A program made the translations under genes and the position numbers. From contig NZ_JAAEAA010000005.1 in the NCBI RefSeq assembly GCF_010119545.1, forward strand, positions 124,001 through 188,000: 64,000 bases of DNA, read 5' to 3'. The notes under the pieces were generated by a model. That model was not told the origin of the DNA. It made no database searches and saw only the letters and a list, made by a program, of their open reading frames with translations. Origin of the DNA: Pontibacter fetidus. GTDB taxonomy: Bacteria; Bacteroidota; Bacteroidia; Cytophagales; Hymenobacteraceae. Position 1 is the first letter of the stretch. Each line of letters starts with the position of its first letter. Positions 10,011 through 18,249 of the stretch are shown here, piece after piece.

Positions 10011-10672
10011 TAGAATTTGAACTTATCATATCAAGGTCAGTGAAAACCTAGGTTTTTATAGTTTTTACTATATCGTTTAGAACGAAGTTGAGAAATCTTA
10101 TATATCCTATAGTCTTCTGTCATTTCAAACAAAGTGCGAAATCTATCACAGCTTATAGTTGAAGACTTCTGCAATATGAAACAAGTCTTCCTTTCAAATT
10201 CCCTATCTTCCTGGGAGCTTTACTGACCCATCGTTTCAACTTAACTTTGGTGCCCTCACGGCCGGGAGGCCCCGTCTTTGGGCATCGCGCTGCTGCCTTC
10301 TTGCTATCCTCGTTCCTCGGATTGCCTGACGGCACCGCAACAAGTCAAAGGCGCTCAACCCAAAGACTGATATCTTTCTACTATTGACCACTATCTATAG
10401 TTTAAACTTGCTCGCTTCGAGATTTATCATAGTTATAGTTTCGTAGGGACAGGTCGCGACCTGTCCGTATTATGCCGCCAACTATAGAACTGTAACTTTA
10501 ACTATAGCTAATGCAGAAATTCCCCTCTTGAGAGGGTAGGGTGTGTTATAGTATAGTCTTAACGCATCTTCTCACAAGATCCTTCCAGGATGACAAAAGA
10601 AAATGTAGCAGAAACTACTTCCCCTGTTTTGAGGGTAGGTGCCCTCTTAAAAGGAGATGGCAGGGGAAAATC
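10011..10672. repeat. Gene-free repeat island between otsA-like gene and xseB
   Basis: About 660 bases with no credible gene. Pieces in order: TCATTTCAAACAAAGTGCGAAATCT near 10120, similar to short dispersed intergenic repeats I recall from Cytophagales; a GC-rich block at about 10235-10370; a perfect 20-base palindrome at 10447-10466; a CCCCTCTTGAGAGGG unit near 10523 with GGGTGTGTTATAG after it; AAGATCCTTCCAGGATGACAAA near 10578; and a final palindromic block at about 10620-10668 with TTCCCCTG/CAGGGGAA ends. The last three units recur in the same order at 49490-49570. An open frame on the minus strand at 10153-10335 falls inside the GC-rich block and looks spurious. Confidence 0.7.
10447..10466. 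repeat. Perfect 20-base palindrome (REP-like)
   Basis: GGACAGGTCG is followed directly by its reverse complement, so both strands read the same over 20 bases. It lies in the middle of a gene-free repeat island. The length and GC content fit a dispersed REP-type element, not a regulatory site for a neighbouring gene, as the nearest start codon is far away. Confidence 0.7.
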
Positions 10673-10945
10673 CTAAAACAGCGTTCCGCTACCACTGTTC
10701 TTGCTTTCAACCTTTTTAGGCTTGGCGGGCTCTTCGCAGTTTTCTTCGTTAAATACCTGGTCTATGGCTTTTTCGGCGGCGCGCAGTTTGTCTTTGCAGA
10801 GTTTAATAAGCTGCGACGAACGCTGTACCTTCTGGGTCAGTTCATCCACATCCACCGCATCGTTCTCAATCGCTCTCAGAATTTCTTCTAGCTCCTGCGT
10901 TGCTTCGCGGTAGGTCATGGTGCTGATATCTTTATAGGGTGTCAT
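10673..10945 (-). CDS. xseB: Exodeoxyribonuclease VII small subunit
   Basis: A 90-residue acidic helical protein with the family signature TYREATQELEEILRAIEND and DVDELTQKVQRSSQLIKLCKDKLRAAE. XseB binds the large subunit XseA and the complex degrades single-stranded DNA. As drawn, its first codon (10945) overlaps the end of xseA by 14 bases; a second ATG at 10918 would instead start it at MTYREATQ, closer to the family's usual N-terminus and with a 13-base gap. It is the last gene of an xseA-xseB operon. The C-terminal 20 residues after EENCEEP are Lys/Ser-rich and not conserved. Confidence 0.92.
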   Translation of the reverse strand: MTPYKDISTMTYREATQELEEILRAIENDAVDVDELTQKVQRSSQLIKLCKDKLRAAEKAIDQVFNEENCEEPAKPKKVESKNSGSGTLF

Positions 10946-12497
10946 TGGCTTCTTTGTTTACGATTATACTATGGATGGTGCCGTCTTTCATTCTGGTTTC
11001 TACTACATCGCCGTCCTGCACCTGGGCTATGCTTTTTATGATCCTGCCGTTAACCAACGTAAGCGTGTAACCGCGCAGCAACAATTTTTCGGGGTTATTG
11101 GCCTTTATGCTTGCTTCGATCAGTTTAAGCCGGTGCTCGTCGGTTTGCAGTTTGCGGGCAGTGGCAAATGCCAGCTTATTGCTTTGTTTGGTAAAACTGA
11201 TCTCTTTTAGTTTTATATTCTCTTTTACTTCGGTCTCTACACAGTGGCTGAGCGTGTTTAGCTCATGCTCCTTCATATGCAGGTAGCGCTGTGCCTTACC
11301 TTCTACGCAAACGGCGAGCTCGCTCAGGTAGCGCTCCCGTTGATGCATCCGGTCTTTGGTACATGCACTAATATCACGTTCCAGGTCACTTACCGTATGT
11401 TTCTGGCTATCCAGAAAAGCCTTTGGTTTAACCAGTAATCCCCGCGATAATGTTTCCAGCAAGTCCCGACCTTCCTGTAAGAAATCTTTGGTTGTGTTGG
11501 ATATCCGTAGTCGTACCCTTTCCAGTTTGTCTTCTGTCAGGTTCAGTTGCTGGGCTGTAAACATCCGGATGCTATCGTAAAGTCCTTCGGTATATTCTTC
11601 AAAGCTACGGAAACGTTCTATCAGGAAAGTGGCTACAGCTGTTGGCGTTTTTAAACGGGTGTGTGCTACCAGGTCGGCAATGCTTTCGTCGCGCTCGTGG
11701 CCAATACCTGTTAACACCGGCAAAGGGGCATTCCCAATCGAAGCAGCTATACTATAGTCATCAAAACAGCTCAGATCGGTTTGCGAACCACCACCCCGAA
11801 TAATAACAATAGCATCAAAGCGCTCTTTATAGTTTGCGATTAGGGCCATGGCTTTATTTACAGAAGCGGGGGCGTCGTTGCCCTGCACTGTTGCCGGAAA
11901 AAGCGTTGTATGGAAACTATAGCCGTACGCGTTATTTTGCAACTGATGAATAAAATCCTGGTAACCAGCCGCTGTGGCCGACGAAATTACGGCCAGGCGT
12001 TGCGGAACTTCCTCCAGTTCCAGTTCTTTATTTGCAGTCAGTAATCCTTCTGCTTCCAGTCGCTTCAGGGTTTCCTGTCGCTGGCGGGCAAGGTCACCGA
12101 TGGTATAGTTTGGGTCGATGTTCTGGATATCTAGGCTCAAGCCATACAGCTCATGAAAACGCACCGTTGCCTGGAAAAGGATCTTTAATCCTGCTTTAAG
12201 CGGCTGACCTGTCTTATCCTCGAAAAAACGGCTGAGCATCGAAAACCGGGCGCTCCAGATGGTAGCACGAGCCTGGGCCACCACATTGCGGGCATCGTCG
12301 CCTTTATCAACCAGCGTTACATAGCAATGGCCTTTGCGCCGGTCCGGAGTAATCTGGGCTATCTCGGCTACAACCCAGTAGCTGTCCGGAAACGAAATCT
12401 CCAGTTCCTCCCTGATCTGCTGGTGCAGCTCAAAGAGCGACAGAGGAGTCTGGAACTCCTCGTAAACAGTGGTCTGCCGGAAAAATAACTGGGACAT
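10932..12497 (-). CDS. xseA: Exodeoxyribonuclease VII large subunit
   Basis: A protein of 521 residues, slightly longer than the common 400-460. The N-terminal OB fold (about 15-120) contains SYWVVAEIAQ and RKGHCYVTLVDKG. The catalytic domain contains RLAVISSATAAGYQDF, GGGSQTDLSCFDD and TGIGHERDESIADLVAHTRLKTPTA split over about 165-300, all family hallmarks. A long helical region follows to about 450, then a C-terminal beta segment (LLRGYTLTLVNGRII). It partners with XseB just downstream. The ATG at 12497 follows an AT-rich gap of about 150 bases that separates it from the scfR-like gene. Confidence 0.95.
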   Translation of the reverse strand: MSQLFFRQTTVYEEFQTPLSLFELHQQIREELEISFPDSYWVVAEIAQITPDRRKGHCYVTLVDKGDDARNVVAQARATIWSARFSMLSRFFEDKTGQPLKAGLKILFQATVRFHELYGLSLDIQNIDPNYTIGDLARQRQETLKRLEAEGLLTANKELELEEVPQRLAVISSATAAGYQDFIHQLQNNAYGYSFHTTLFPATVQGNDAPASVNKAMALIANYKERFDAIVIIRGGGSQTDLSCFDDYSIAASIGNAPLPVLTGIGHERDESIADLVAHTRLKTPTAVATFLIERFRSFEEYTEGLYDSIRMFTAQQLNLTEDKLERVRLRISNTTKDFLQEGRDLLETLSRGLLVKPKAFLDSQKHTVSDLERDISACTKDRMHQRERYLSELAVCVEGKAQRYLHMKEHELNTLSHCVETEVKENIKLKEISFTKQSNKLAFATARKLQTDEHRLKLIEASIKANNPEKLLLRGYTLTLVNGRIIKSIAQVQDGDVVETRMKDGTIHSIIVNKEANDTL

Positions 12498-12649
12498 CAG
12501 CCGGATTAAGGGTTACTCTACTATAAATAGCAAATTACGAATTGATTTTATAGTTGTAAGGTAAGTATACCGGAATTTTTAAATTTTTTGCTCCTGCGAC
12601 TTTATATAGTACTATAACTATACTTGTAAGGTTGCTAATTTGTTTGGTT

Positions 12650-14134
12650 TTATTGTTGCGTTTTAGGTTGCTGAAGTTGCGCTAATACCTCGTTTACCTG
12701 CTGTTGCCATTCCTGTTTCTGAAGGATGACCGGTGGCGCGGCGCGTTCCAGGCAGTCCAGGGCAGGGCAGCGCTCGCAGGTTTCGTTTACCATCCGGTGC
12801 AGTATGACAGGGTCCTGCAAAAATTTTACTTTCCGGCGCAAATTCTCATTCAGAAGCAAACCAATACTTACCGTTTCAGATGCCCGCTCCGATGGATTTG
12901 CCAACGCTATGACCAGGTACTCGTTTTCGGAGTTGATGTAATTGGAGCGTTGTGCCCCAACTATAGGCCCACCACCCGGCATGGTTGCAAAATCGTTAAA
13001 CAAGGTTAGTGAGATCCAGCGGCGGCAATAGTGTTCGTTCAGCAGCGACGCGTGCGGGTTATGCAAACCAGCCAGGTGCAGCTCTTTGGTAAGCGAATAA
13101 TGCTGGGTGCCCGGCTCGTGGTTAAACCTTAGAAAGAACAGTTGTTTGATGTTAAAGAACCTTGGTAACAGCGATGTGATACGGTGCAGCAATGTTTCCG
13201 GGGATGTTTTGTAGGTATCCATCAGTTGCAGCAAAAACTCCGGTTGCCAGGTAGGTAATGAAAAAAAACGCTGCAAGTCCTGCACCAGTCGGTCGCGGTT
13301 AAGCAGCAGGGCGCCGGCAAAGTACGAAGCCCTGAAATGGTTGAGCACTTCCTCAAAAGAAGTCACTTTAACCCAGGTAGATGTATAAGGCCGCAACTGT
13401 AGTTGCAGGTGTTGGAAGCCAAGTTCGCGGGCCATGGCAAAAGCCTGTTGTTGTTCTGTTAAGGCAGCATTCAGTAACAGTTTAGGCGATGGGTCCGGTA
13501 TAAAAACACTGCGCAGGGGCTTAAGGGCAGGCTGTTCGTCAAAAGTAGCCAGCTCAGTTTCGATGCCATAGATATTCAGGAGCAAGTCGTTTAACTGGGG
13601 CAGGGTAGGTGTAAATTCAGGATCGAGGCCATGAGTTGTAAGAAAGGTTTCCGCTTCCGATTCAATATCCTCAAAATAGTTTTCGTGCAGTTCCTGGTAC
13701 GAGCGCAGCGCAGAAAAATAGAACTGTTCTACCCGCAGGTCAAAAGCCCTGGAAATTTCAAGTAACGTTTTAATAAAAGCGCTCAGTTTGGCCGGGGCAG
13801 TAGCAAATATATCTACCAGCCGGCTCAGGTCCAGCCCGAAATGCTCGAGCGGCAACTCCGATAAGATATTGGAATGCAGCAACTCACCTACCGGTTGCAG
13901 TCGCTTCGATAACTGCAGCGACACCAACGAATCATAACTCACGCCCAAGGCATCGGCTATAGTTGCAATCTTACTTGGCTTCGGGTGTTTCTTCCCTTTT
14001 TCGATCTCATTCAGGTACGATACTGATATTTCGGTGGCAGCCGCGAGGTCGGTCAGCGAGATGCCTTTTTCGATACGCAGTTGCTTAATTTTCAATCCGA
14101 GGATGAGTCGGATAATGTCTTCCTGCAGCTTCAT
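12650..14134 (-). CDS. ScfR/RamB-type transcriptional regulator (XRE helix-turn-helix + IrrE-like middle + DUF2083 C-terminus)
   Basis: A protein of 494 residues. Residues about 14-70 are an XRE helix-turn-helix (KQLRIEKGISLTDLAAATE, then SVSYLNEIEKGKKHP). The middle resembles the IrrE/ImmA fold, but the HExxH zinc motif is replaced by RELGFQ, so it is not expected to be a peptidase. The C-terminus has Cys453, Cys456 and Cys461 (CERCPALDC) followed by LERAAPP, as in the short-chain fatty acyl-CoA responsive regulators ScfR, RamB and MldR. RamB controls glyoxylate-cycle genes in actinobacteria. Here the gene is divergent from aceB-aceA with 164 bases between them, so it is very likely their local regulator. 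The effector is inferred, not shown. Confidence 0.88.
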   Translation of the reverse strand: MKLQEDIIRLILGLKIKQLRIEKGISLTDLAAATEISVSYLNEIEKGKKHPKPSKIATIADALGVSYDSLVSLQLSKRLQPVGELLHSNILSELPLEHFGLDLSRLVDIFATAPAKLSAFIKTLLEISRAFDLRVEQFYFSALRSYQELHENYFEDIESEAETFLTTHGLDPEFTPTLPQLNDLLLNIYGIETELATFDEQPALKPLRSVFIPDPSPKLLLNAALTEQQQAFAMARELGFQHLQLQLRPYTSTWVKVTSFEEVLNHFRASYFAGALLLNRDRLVQDLQRFFSLPTWQPEFLLQLMDTYKTSPETLLHRITSLLPRFFNIKQLFFLRFNHEPGTQHYSLTKELHLAGLHNPHASLLNEHYCRRWISLTLFNDFATMPGGGPIVGAQRSNYINSENEYLVIALANPSERASETVSIGLLLNENLRRKVKFLQDPVILHRMVNETCERCPALDCLERAAPPVILQKQEWQQQVNEVLAQLQQPKTQQ

Positions 14135-14210
14135 GTAAAGGGTTATAGTTTGGGCGCTGATGTGAAATACGAGGATTTAATGGATAACTCCTAAAAAAGC
14201 GTAAAAATAT

Positions 14211-14232
14211 TTTTAGCGAAAATTCGCTAAAA
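14211..14232. promoter_or_regulatory. Candidate ScfR operator between scfR-like gene and aceB
   Basis: TTTTAGCGAA (14211-14220) and TTCGCTAAAA (14223-14232) form perfect 10-base arms around a 2-base centre. Outer GCGT (14199-14202) and ACGC (14240-14243) continue the symmetry loosely. It is the only strong palindrome in the intergenic space and lies about 66 bases before the aceB ATG. Known RamB sites are also A/T-rich with a GC centre. Binding is inferred. Confidence 0.6.
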
Positions 14233-14298
14233 TTTTAAAACGCCCGTATAGTTCTAAAAATCCTTAAAAGTATCTCACCATCAAATTCTTATAAAGTC

Positions 14299-15897
14299 AT
14301 GATTACTGAAAGCACGATCGAAGTAAAAGGAAAGATGACAGAAACCTTTGAGAAAATACTTACACCCGATGCCCTGGAATTTGTGGAAATGCTGCACGAC
14401 AGGTTTAATGCTAAGAGGCTGGAGTTGCTGGCAGAAAGAGTAACAAGACAGCAACGGATAGATGCTGGTGAGTTACCGGGTTTTCTGACTGATACCGAAG
14501 ACATCCGCAAAGCTGACTGGAAAGTGGGAAGTATACCGGAGGACTTGCAGCTGCGCCGGGTAGAAATTACCGGCCCTGTTGACCGCAAGATGGTGATCAA
14601 TGCGCTGAACTCCGGAGCCAATGTGTTTATGGCCGACTTTGAAGATGCCACTTCACCAACTTGGGAAAACCTGTTGCACGGGCAACTTAACCTGCGCGAT
14701 GCCATTCGCCGGGACATTGATTTTACAGTACAGAACGGCAAAACGTACCGGCTAAACGAGAAAGTGGCCGTATTGATGGTGCGCCCGCGTGGCTGGCATC
14801 TGCCTGAAAAACATGTTTTGATCGGTGACACCCCGGTTTCAGGGTCTCTTTTTGATTTCGGTTTATACTTTTACCATAACGCGAAAGCCCTTTTAGAGCG
14901 CGGAACCGGGCCTTACTTTTACCTGCCTAAACTGGAAAATCACCTGGAAGCCCGGCTTTGGAACGATGTGTTTGTAGCCGCCCAGGAGGCGCTGGATATT
15001 CCTGTCGGAACTATAAAATGCACCGTGCTCATCGAAACCATAACAGCCGCTTTTGAGATGGAAGAGATCCTGTATGAACTACGTGACCATATAGTTGGGC
15101 TGAATGCCGGCCGCTGGGATTACATTTTCAGTGCGATCAAGAAATTCAGGAAGCATGCAACAATCGTTTTCCCGGACAGAACAGACGTGACCATGCAGGT
15201 GCCATTTATGAAAGCCTATACTGATCTGCTGGTAAAGACCTGCCACAAACGCGGGGCGCATGCCATGGGCGGGATGGCCGCTTTTATACCTAACCGCCAC
15301 GACCCAACTATAAACGAGAGAGCCTTTGCCAAAGTAGCCGCAGACAAAGCCTTTGAAGCAGCCAATGGTTTCGACGGAACCTGGGTTGCTCACCCGGATC
15401 TGGTTAAAGTTGCCCGCGCTGCTTTCGATGATGTATTAGGTGATAAACCGCACCAGAAAGAGGTGCTCCGAGAGGATGTACAGGTTACCGCAAAGGACCT
15501 GCTCAACTTTACTATTCCGGATGGTAGAATTACCGAACAGGGGCTGCGGCTGAATATAAATGTTGGCATCATGTACATCGGCAACTGGTTGTGCGGCACA
15601 GGCGCGGCGGCTATTCATAACCTGATGGAAGATGCTGCAACTGCGGAAATTTCGCGGGCACAGGTATGGCAATGGCTACACCACGAAAATACCAGAACGG
15701 TAGATGGCCTGGAGATAACCGAGGAGCGCGTACTGCAACTTATTAAAGAAGAAACCGCGAACATAAAAGAAGAGATTGGCCTGGTGATGTTCAAGAATTG
15801 TCATTTCGAGAAGGCTGCTCAGTTGTTCTCCGAATTGGTCTTATCAAAATACTTCGTCGAGTTTCTGACCCTGCCAGCTTACAAATACCTGGATTAA
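14299..15897 (+). CDS. aceB: Malate synthase A
   Basis: A protein of 532 residues, matching the normal length of malate synthase A, the cytosolic enzyme that condenses glyoxylate with acetyl-CoA. Visible active-site parts are RPRGWH (Arg near 162), the metal ligands E246 (LIETI) and D274 (GRWDYIFS), and the catalytic base D445 in [12 protein letters not shown]. The start at 14299 gives a 13-residue leader; a second ATG at 14335 (MTETFEKIL) would also fit. It is followed by aceA in the same direction after 126 bases and faces its probable regulator upstream. Together the two enzymes give the full glyoxylate shunt for growth on acetate or fatty acids. Confidence 0.97.
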   Translation: MITESTIEVKGKMTETFEKILTPDALEFVEMLHDRFNAKRLELLAERVTRQQRIDAGELPGFLTDTEDIRKADWKVGSIPEDLQLRRVEITGPVDRKMVINALNSGANVFMADFEDATSPTWENLLHGQLNLRDAIRRDIDFTVQNGKTYRLNEKVAVLMVRPRGWHLPEKHVLIGDTPVSGSLFDFGLYFYHNAKALLERGTGPYFYLPKLENHLEARLWNDVFVAAQEALDIPVGTIKCTVLIETITAAFEMEEILYELRDHIVGLNAGRWDYIFSAIKKFRKHATIVFPDRTDVTMQVPFMKAYTDLLVKTCHKRGAHAMGGMAAFIPNRHDPTINERAFAKVAADKAFEAANGFDGTWVAHPDLVKVARAAFDDVLGDKPHQKEVLREDVQVTAKDLLNFTIPDGRITEQGLRLNINVGIMYIGNWLCGTGAAAIHNLMEDAATAEISRAQVWQWLHHENTRTVDGLEITEERVLQLIKEETANIKEEIGLVMFKNCHFEKAAQLFSELVLSKYFVEFLTLPAYKYLD

Positions 15898-16023
15898 TTA
15901 ATAATGATTAATGGCGAATGAGTAATGAAGAATTGCTGTTTGTAGCCATTTCGCATTCATCATTAGTCCTTGGTCACTTATCATTAATCATTCTTCATTA
16001 TTCACTACTCATTAATTACTGCC
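15898..16023. repeat. AT-rich imperfect inverted repeat between aceB and aceA
   Basis: The left side (TAATTAATAATGATTAATGG..GAATGAGTAATGAAGAATT) is loosely the reverse complement of the right side (AATCATTCTTCATTATTCAC..CTCATTAATTA). The segment is built of short CATTA/TCATT units. It can form a hairpin across the whole intercistronic gap and may influence the aceB:aceA ratio or be a dispersed element. Confidence 0.55.
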
Positions 16024-17304
16024 ATGAACAAGAAAGAAAGAATTCAGAAGATCGAAACAGATTGGATTGAAAATCCGCGTTGGGCGGGCATCCGCAGACC
16101 CTATAGTGCCGAAGAGGTAGTGAAGTTACAGGGCTCGGTACAGATAGAACATACACTGGCCAGAAACGGGGCTACAAAACTATGGAAATTGCTGCACTCT
16201 GAAAAGTATGTGGCTGGCTTGGGCGCGCTAACTGGAAACCAGGCGGTGCAGGAAGTACAGGCAGGCCTGAATGCCATTTACCTGAGCGGTTGGCAGGTAG
16301 CTGCTGATGCCAACCTGGCCGGGCACATGTATCCCGACCAAAGCCTGTATCCGGCCGACTCTGTACCGAATGTGGTGAAGAAGATTAACAACTCCCTGCT
16401 GCGTGCCGACCAGATACAAAGTGTAATCGGCGACGGAGAAATAGATTACATGGTACCTATAGTTGCCGATGCCGAAGCCGGCTTTGGCGGTAACCTGAAC
16501 GCTTTTGAGTTAATGAAAATGATGATAGAAGCGGGCGCGTCAGGAGTGCATTTTGAGGATCAGTTATCGTCTGCTAAAAAGTGCGGCCACCTGGGAGGTA
16601 AGGTGTTGGTTCCTACACAAGAAGCTATCAATAAACTGGTTGCCGCGCGCCTGGCAGCCGATGTAATGGGCGTACCAACTATAGTTGTTGCCCGCACCGA
16701 CGCTGATGCCGCCACCCTGATCACCAGCGACATTGACCCACGCGATCATGAATTTATACTGGATGCACCACGAACCAGCGAAGGCTTTTACCATGTGCGC
16801 TGCGGCATAGAGCAGGGGATAGCACGCGGCCTGGCCTACGCGCCATATGCTGATCTCATCTGGATGGAAACATCACACCCTGACCTGGATCAGGCACGCC
16901 GTTTTGCCAAAGCGATCCATAGAGAGTTTCCGGGTAAGTTGCTGGCATATAACTGCTCACCGTCTTTTAACTGGGCAGCTAAATTAAGTGTGGAAGAGAT
17001 GGCTATTTTCCGGGAAGAACTGGCAGAGATGGGCTATAAATTCCAGTTTATAACGCTGGCTGGTTTCCATGCACTTAACACCAGTATGTTTGAGCTGGCC
17101 AAGGCATACAAAGAGCGCGGCATGGCGGGTTACTCCGAGTTGCAGGAGCGGGAGTTTGCCCTTACCAAAGATGGCTTTAAAGCAGTAAAACACCAGTCGT
17201 TTGTAGGTACCGGTTACTTCGATGCCGTACAGAATACTGTAACAGCCGGTGCTGCCTCTACAGTTGCGTTGGCAGGCTCTACCGAAGAACAGCAGTTTCA
17301 TTAA
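16024..17304 (+). CDS. aceA: Isocitrate lyase
   Basis: A protein of 426 residues, typical of bacterial isocitrate lyases of the AceA class. The catalytic signature KKCGH is at residues 185-189 with nucleophile/base C187. Other conserved parts are [14 protein letters not shown] [30 protein letters not shown] and IVVARTDA, and YNCSPSFNW. It splits isocitrate to glyoxylate and succinate, feeding malate synthase encoded just upstream. Expression is probably shared with aceB, though the 126-base repeat-like gap could carry its own signals. Confidence 0.97.
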   Translation: MNKKERIQKIETDWIENPRWAGIRRPYSAEEVVKLQGSVQIEHTLARNGATKLWKLLHSEKYVAGLGALTGNQAVQEVQAGLNAIYLSGWQVAADANLAGHMYPDQSLYPADSVPNVVKKINNSLLRADQIQSVIGDGEIDYMVPIVADAEAGFGGNLNAFELMKMMIEAGASGVHFEDQLSSAKKCGHLGGKVLVPTQEAINKLVAARLAADVMGVPTIVVARTDADAATLITSDIDPRDHEFILDAPRTSEGFYHVRCGIEQGIARGLAYAPYADLIWMETSHPDLDQARRFAKAIHREFPGKLLAYNCSPSFNWAAKLSVEEMAIFREELAEMGYKFQFITLAGFHALNTSMFELAKAYKERGMAGYSELQEREFALTKDGFKAVKHQSFVGTGYFDAVQNTVTAGAASTVALAGSTEEQQFH

Positions 17305-17390
17305 TAGGAGCTATAGTTATAATATGGTGCGGGCGTAGTTGCCTTTTCCTGGACTACAACTTTATCGGAATGGGCTTTTATTATAAGGGA

Positions 17391-17504
17391 TTGTCCCCTT
17401 GAGGGGACTACAGGGGTGTCGATAGGGAACGGATTAGCCCAAAGCTCATCTGTTATGATAAGCTTTGCTAAAAAAACACCCCTATAATCCCCTCAAGGGG
17501 ATAA
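17391..17504. repeat. REPIN-like inverted element, CCCCTTGAGGGG core
   Basis: The left arm 17391-17419 and right arm 17476-17504 are reverse complements at 26 of 29 positions. Each arm carries CCCCTTGAGGGG, itself a small palindrome, followed by an AYTAYAGGGGTGT-type tail that points inward. About 56 unrelated bases lie between the arms. The same design occurs at 61489-61648. Confidence 0.75.
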
Positions 17505-17700
17505 TTCTCTCTTGTCAAAGAAATCTTTAACTGAAAAAGGGCGAAGATGGAAATGTTATGGGACATGATAAGGCATCTTCGCTCGTGTCGAACTATAGTC
17601 TGGGCGTCCCGACCAGTTGAGTTATAAGCTTCACTTTATTAAAGGCATGGGCTGCATGCCTGGGCTGGCCAATATAATTATCTTAGAAACTATAGTTACC

Positions 17701-17738
17701 AAAAAGCCCGCAGAGACTTTTGTGTCTGCGGGCTTTTT
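17701..17738. terminator. Bidirectional terminator between aceA and the coiled-coil gene
   Basis: AAAAAGCCCGCAGA (17701-17714) pairs with TCTGCGGGCTTTTT (17725-17738). The A- and T-rich ends make it usable in both directions. It sits 30 bases from the end of the minus-strand gene and nearly 400 bases after aceA. Confidence 0.85.
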
Positions 17739-17767
17739 GCTGCTATTGGCAGTAACTATAAAATCAC

Positions 17768-18157
17768 TTAATGCACTACGCGTAATACGGGTTCCGGCAG
17801 CGGCTGGCGGGTTTCGTGGTCTATGGTAAAGTACCCAACCATACTGGGTCCATAGCCAAGGTTTATCTCTATAAACCGGTTCTTTTCCGGCAGCATGCTG
17901 ATCAACTCAGAACGAAGGGTACTGTATTTTGATAACAGGTCAGCCATTTTTTGTTCTTTGTCATTCAGATCGTTATGGCCTTCTTTAATTTCCTGCTCCA
18001 GGTCGTGCTGCTCGGGATCAAAATCCGATTTCATGCTTTGTAGCGAAAGCAGTTCTACATCCAGTAAACGAATGTCGCGCTCAATGTTGAGGTATTCTTT
18101 TACCTTATCTTCCAGCGGAATCAGCGATTTGTCTAAATATTGTGTCAGGTTTTCCAT
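17768..18157 (-). CDS. Hypothetical coiled-coil protein
   Basis: A protein of 129 residues that I do not recognise. Residues about 10-95 are charged and heptad-like (LEDKVKEYLNIERDIRLLD, then DLEQEIKEGHNDLNDKEQ), which predicts a coiled coil. The C-terminal 35 residues look like a short beta-rich piece (RFIEINLGYGPSMVGYFTI). There is no signal peptide or membrane segment. It stands alone between a terminator and an aldehyde dehydrogenase gene 92 bases upstream in the same direction, so co-transcription with the dehydrogenase pair is possible. The ATG at 18157 is the only reasonable start. Confidence 0.7.
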   Translation of the reverse strand: MENLTQYLDKSLIPLEDKVKEYLNIERDIRLLDVELLSLQSMKSDFDPEQHDLEQEIKEGHNDLNDKEQKMADLLSKYSTLRSELISMLPEKNRFIEINLGYGPSMVGYFTIDHETRQPLPEPVLRVVH

Positions 18158-18249
18158 AGTAATTTGCAGGGTGTTGCGTTGTATGGAAGTATACGCAGTT
18201 CACAGAATTTATTTTCGGATTTTAAGCTATAGCTTTCAGAAACTATAGT

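Larger units (their letters stand above)
17305..17767. other. Gene-free gap after aceA holding one REPIN-like element and a terminator
   Basis: This 463-base gap contains an inverted element at 17391-17504 and a terminator at 17701-17738. A 70-codon open frame at 17617-17829 runs straight through the terminator stem and into the opposite gene, so I do not accept it as a gene. CTATAG occurs at about 17310, 17594 and 17690. Confidence 0.6.

Noticed and set aside
10153..10335. Minus-strand 60-codon frame in the repeat island
   Set aside because: It lies inside a GC-rich block that looks like a dispersed repeat and has no protein character; similar spurious frames are common in such repeats.
17617..17829. 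70-codon plus-strand frame after aceA
   Set aside because: It reads through a strong terminator and into the opposite gene, with no family match.
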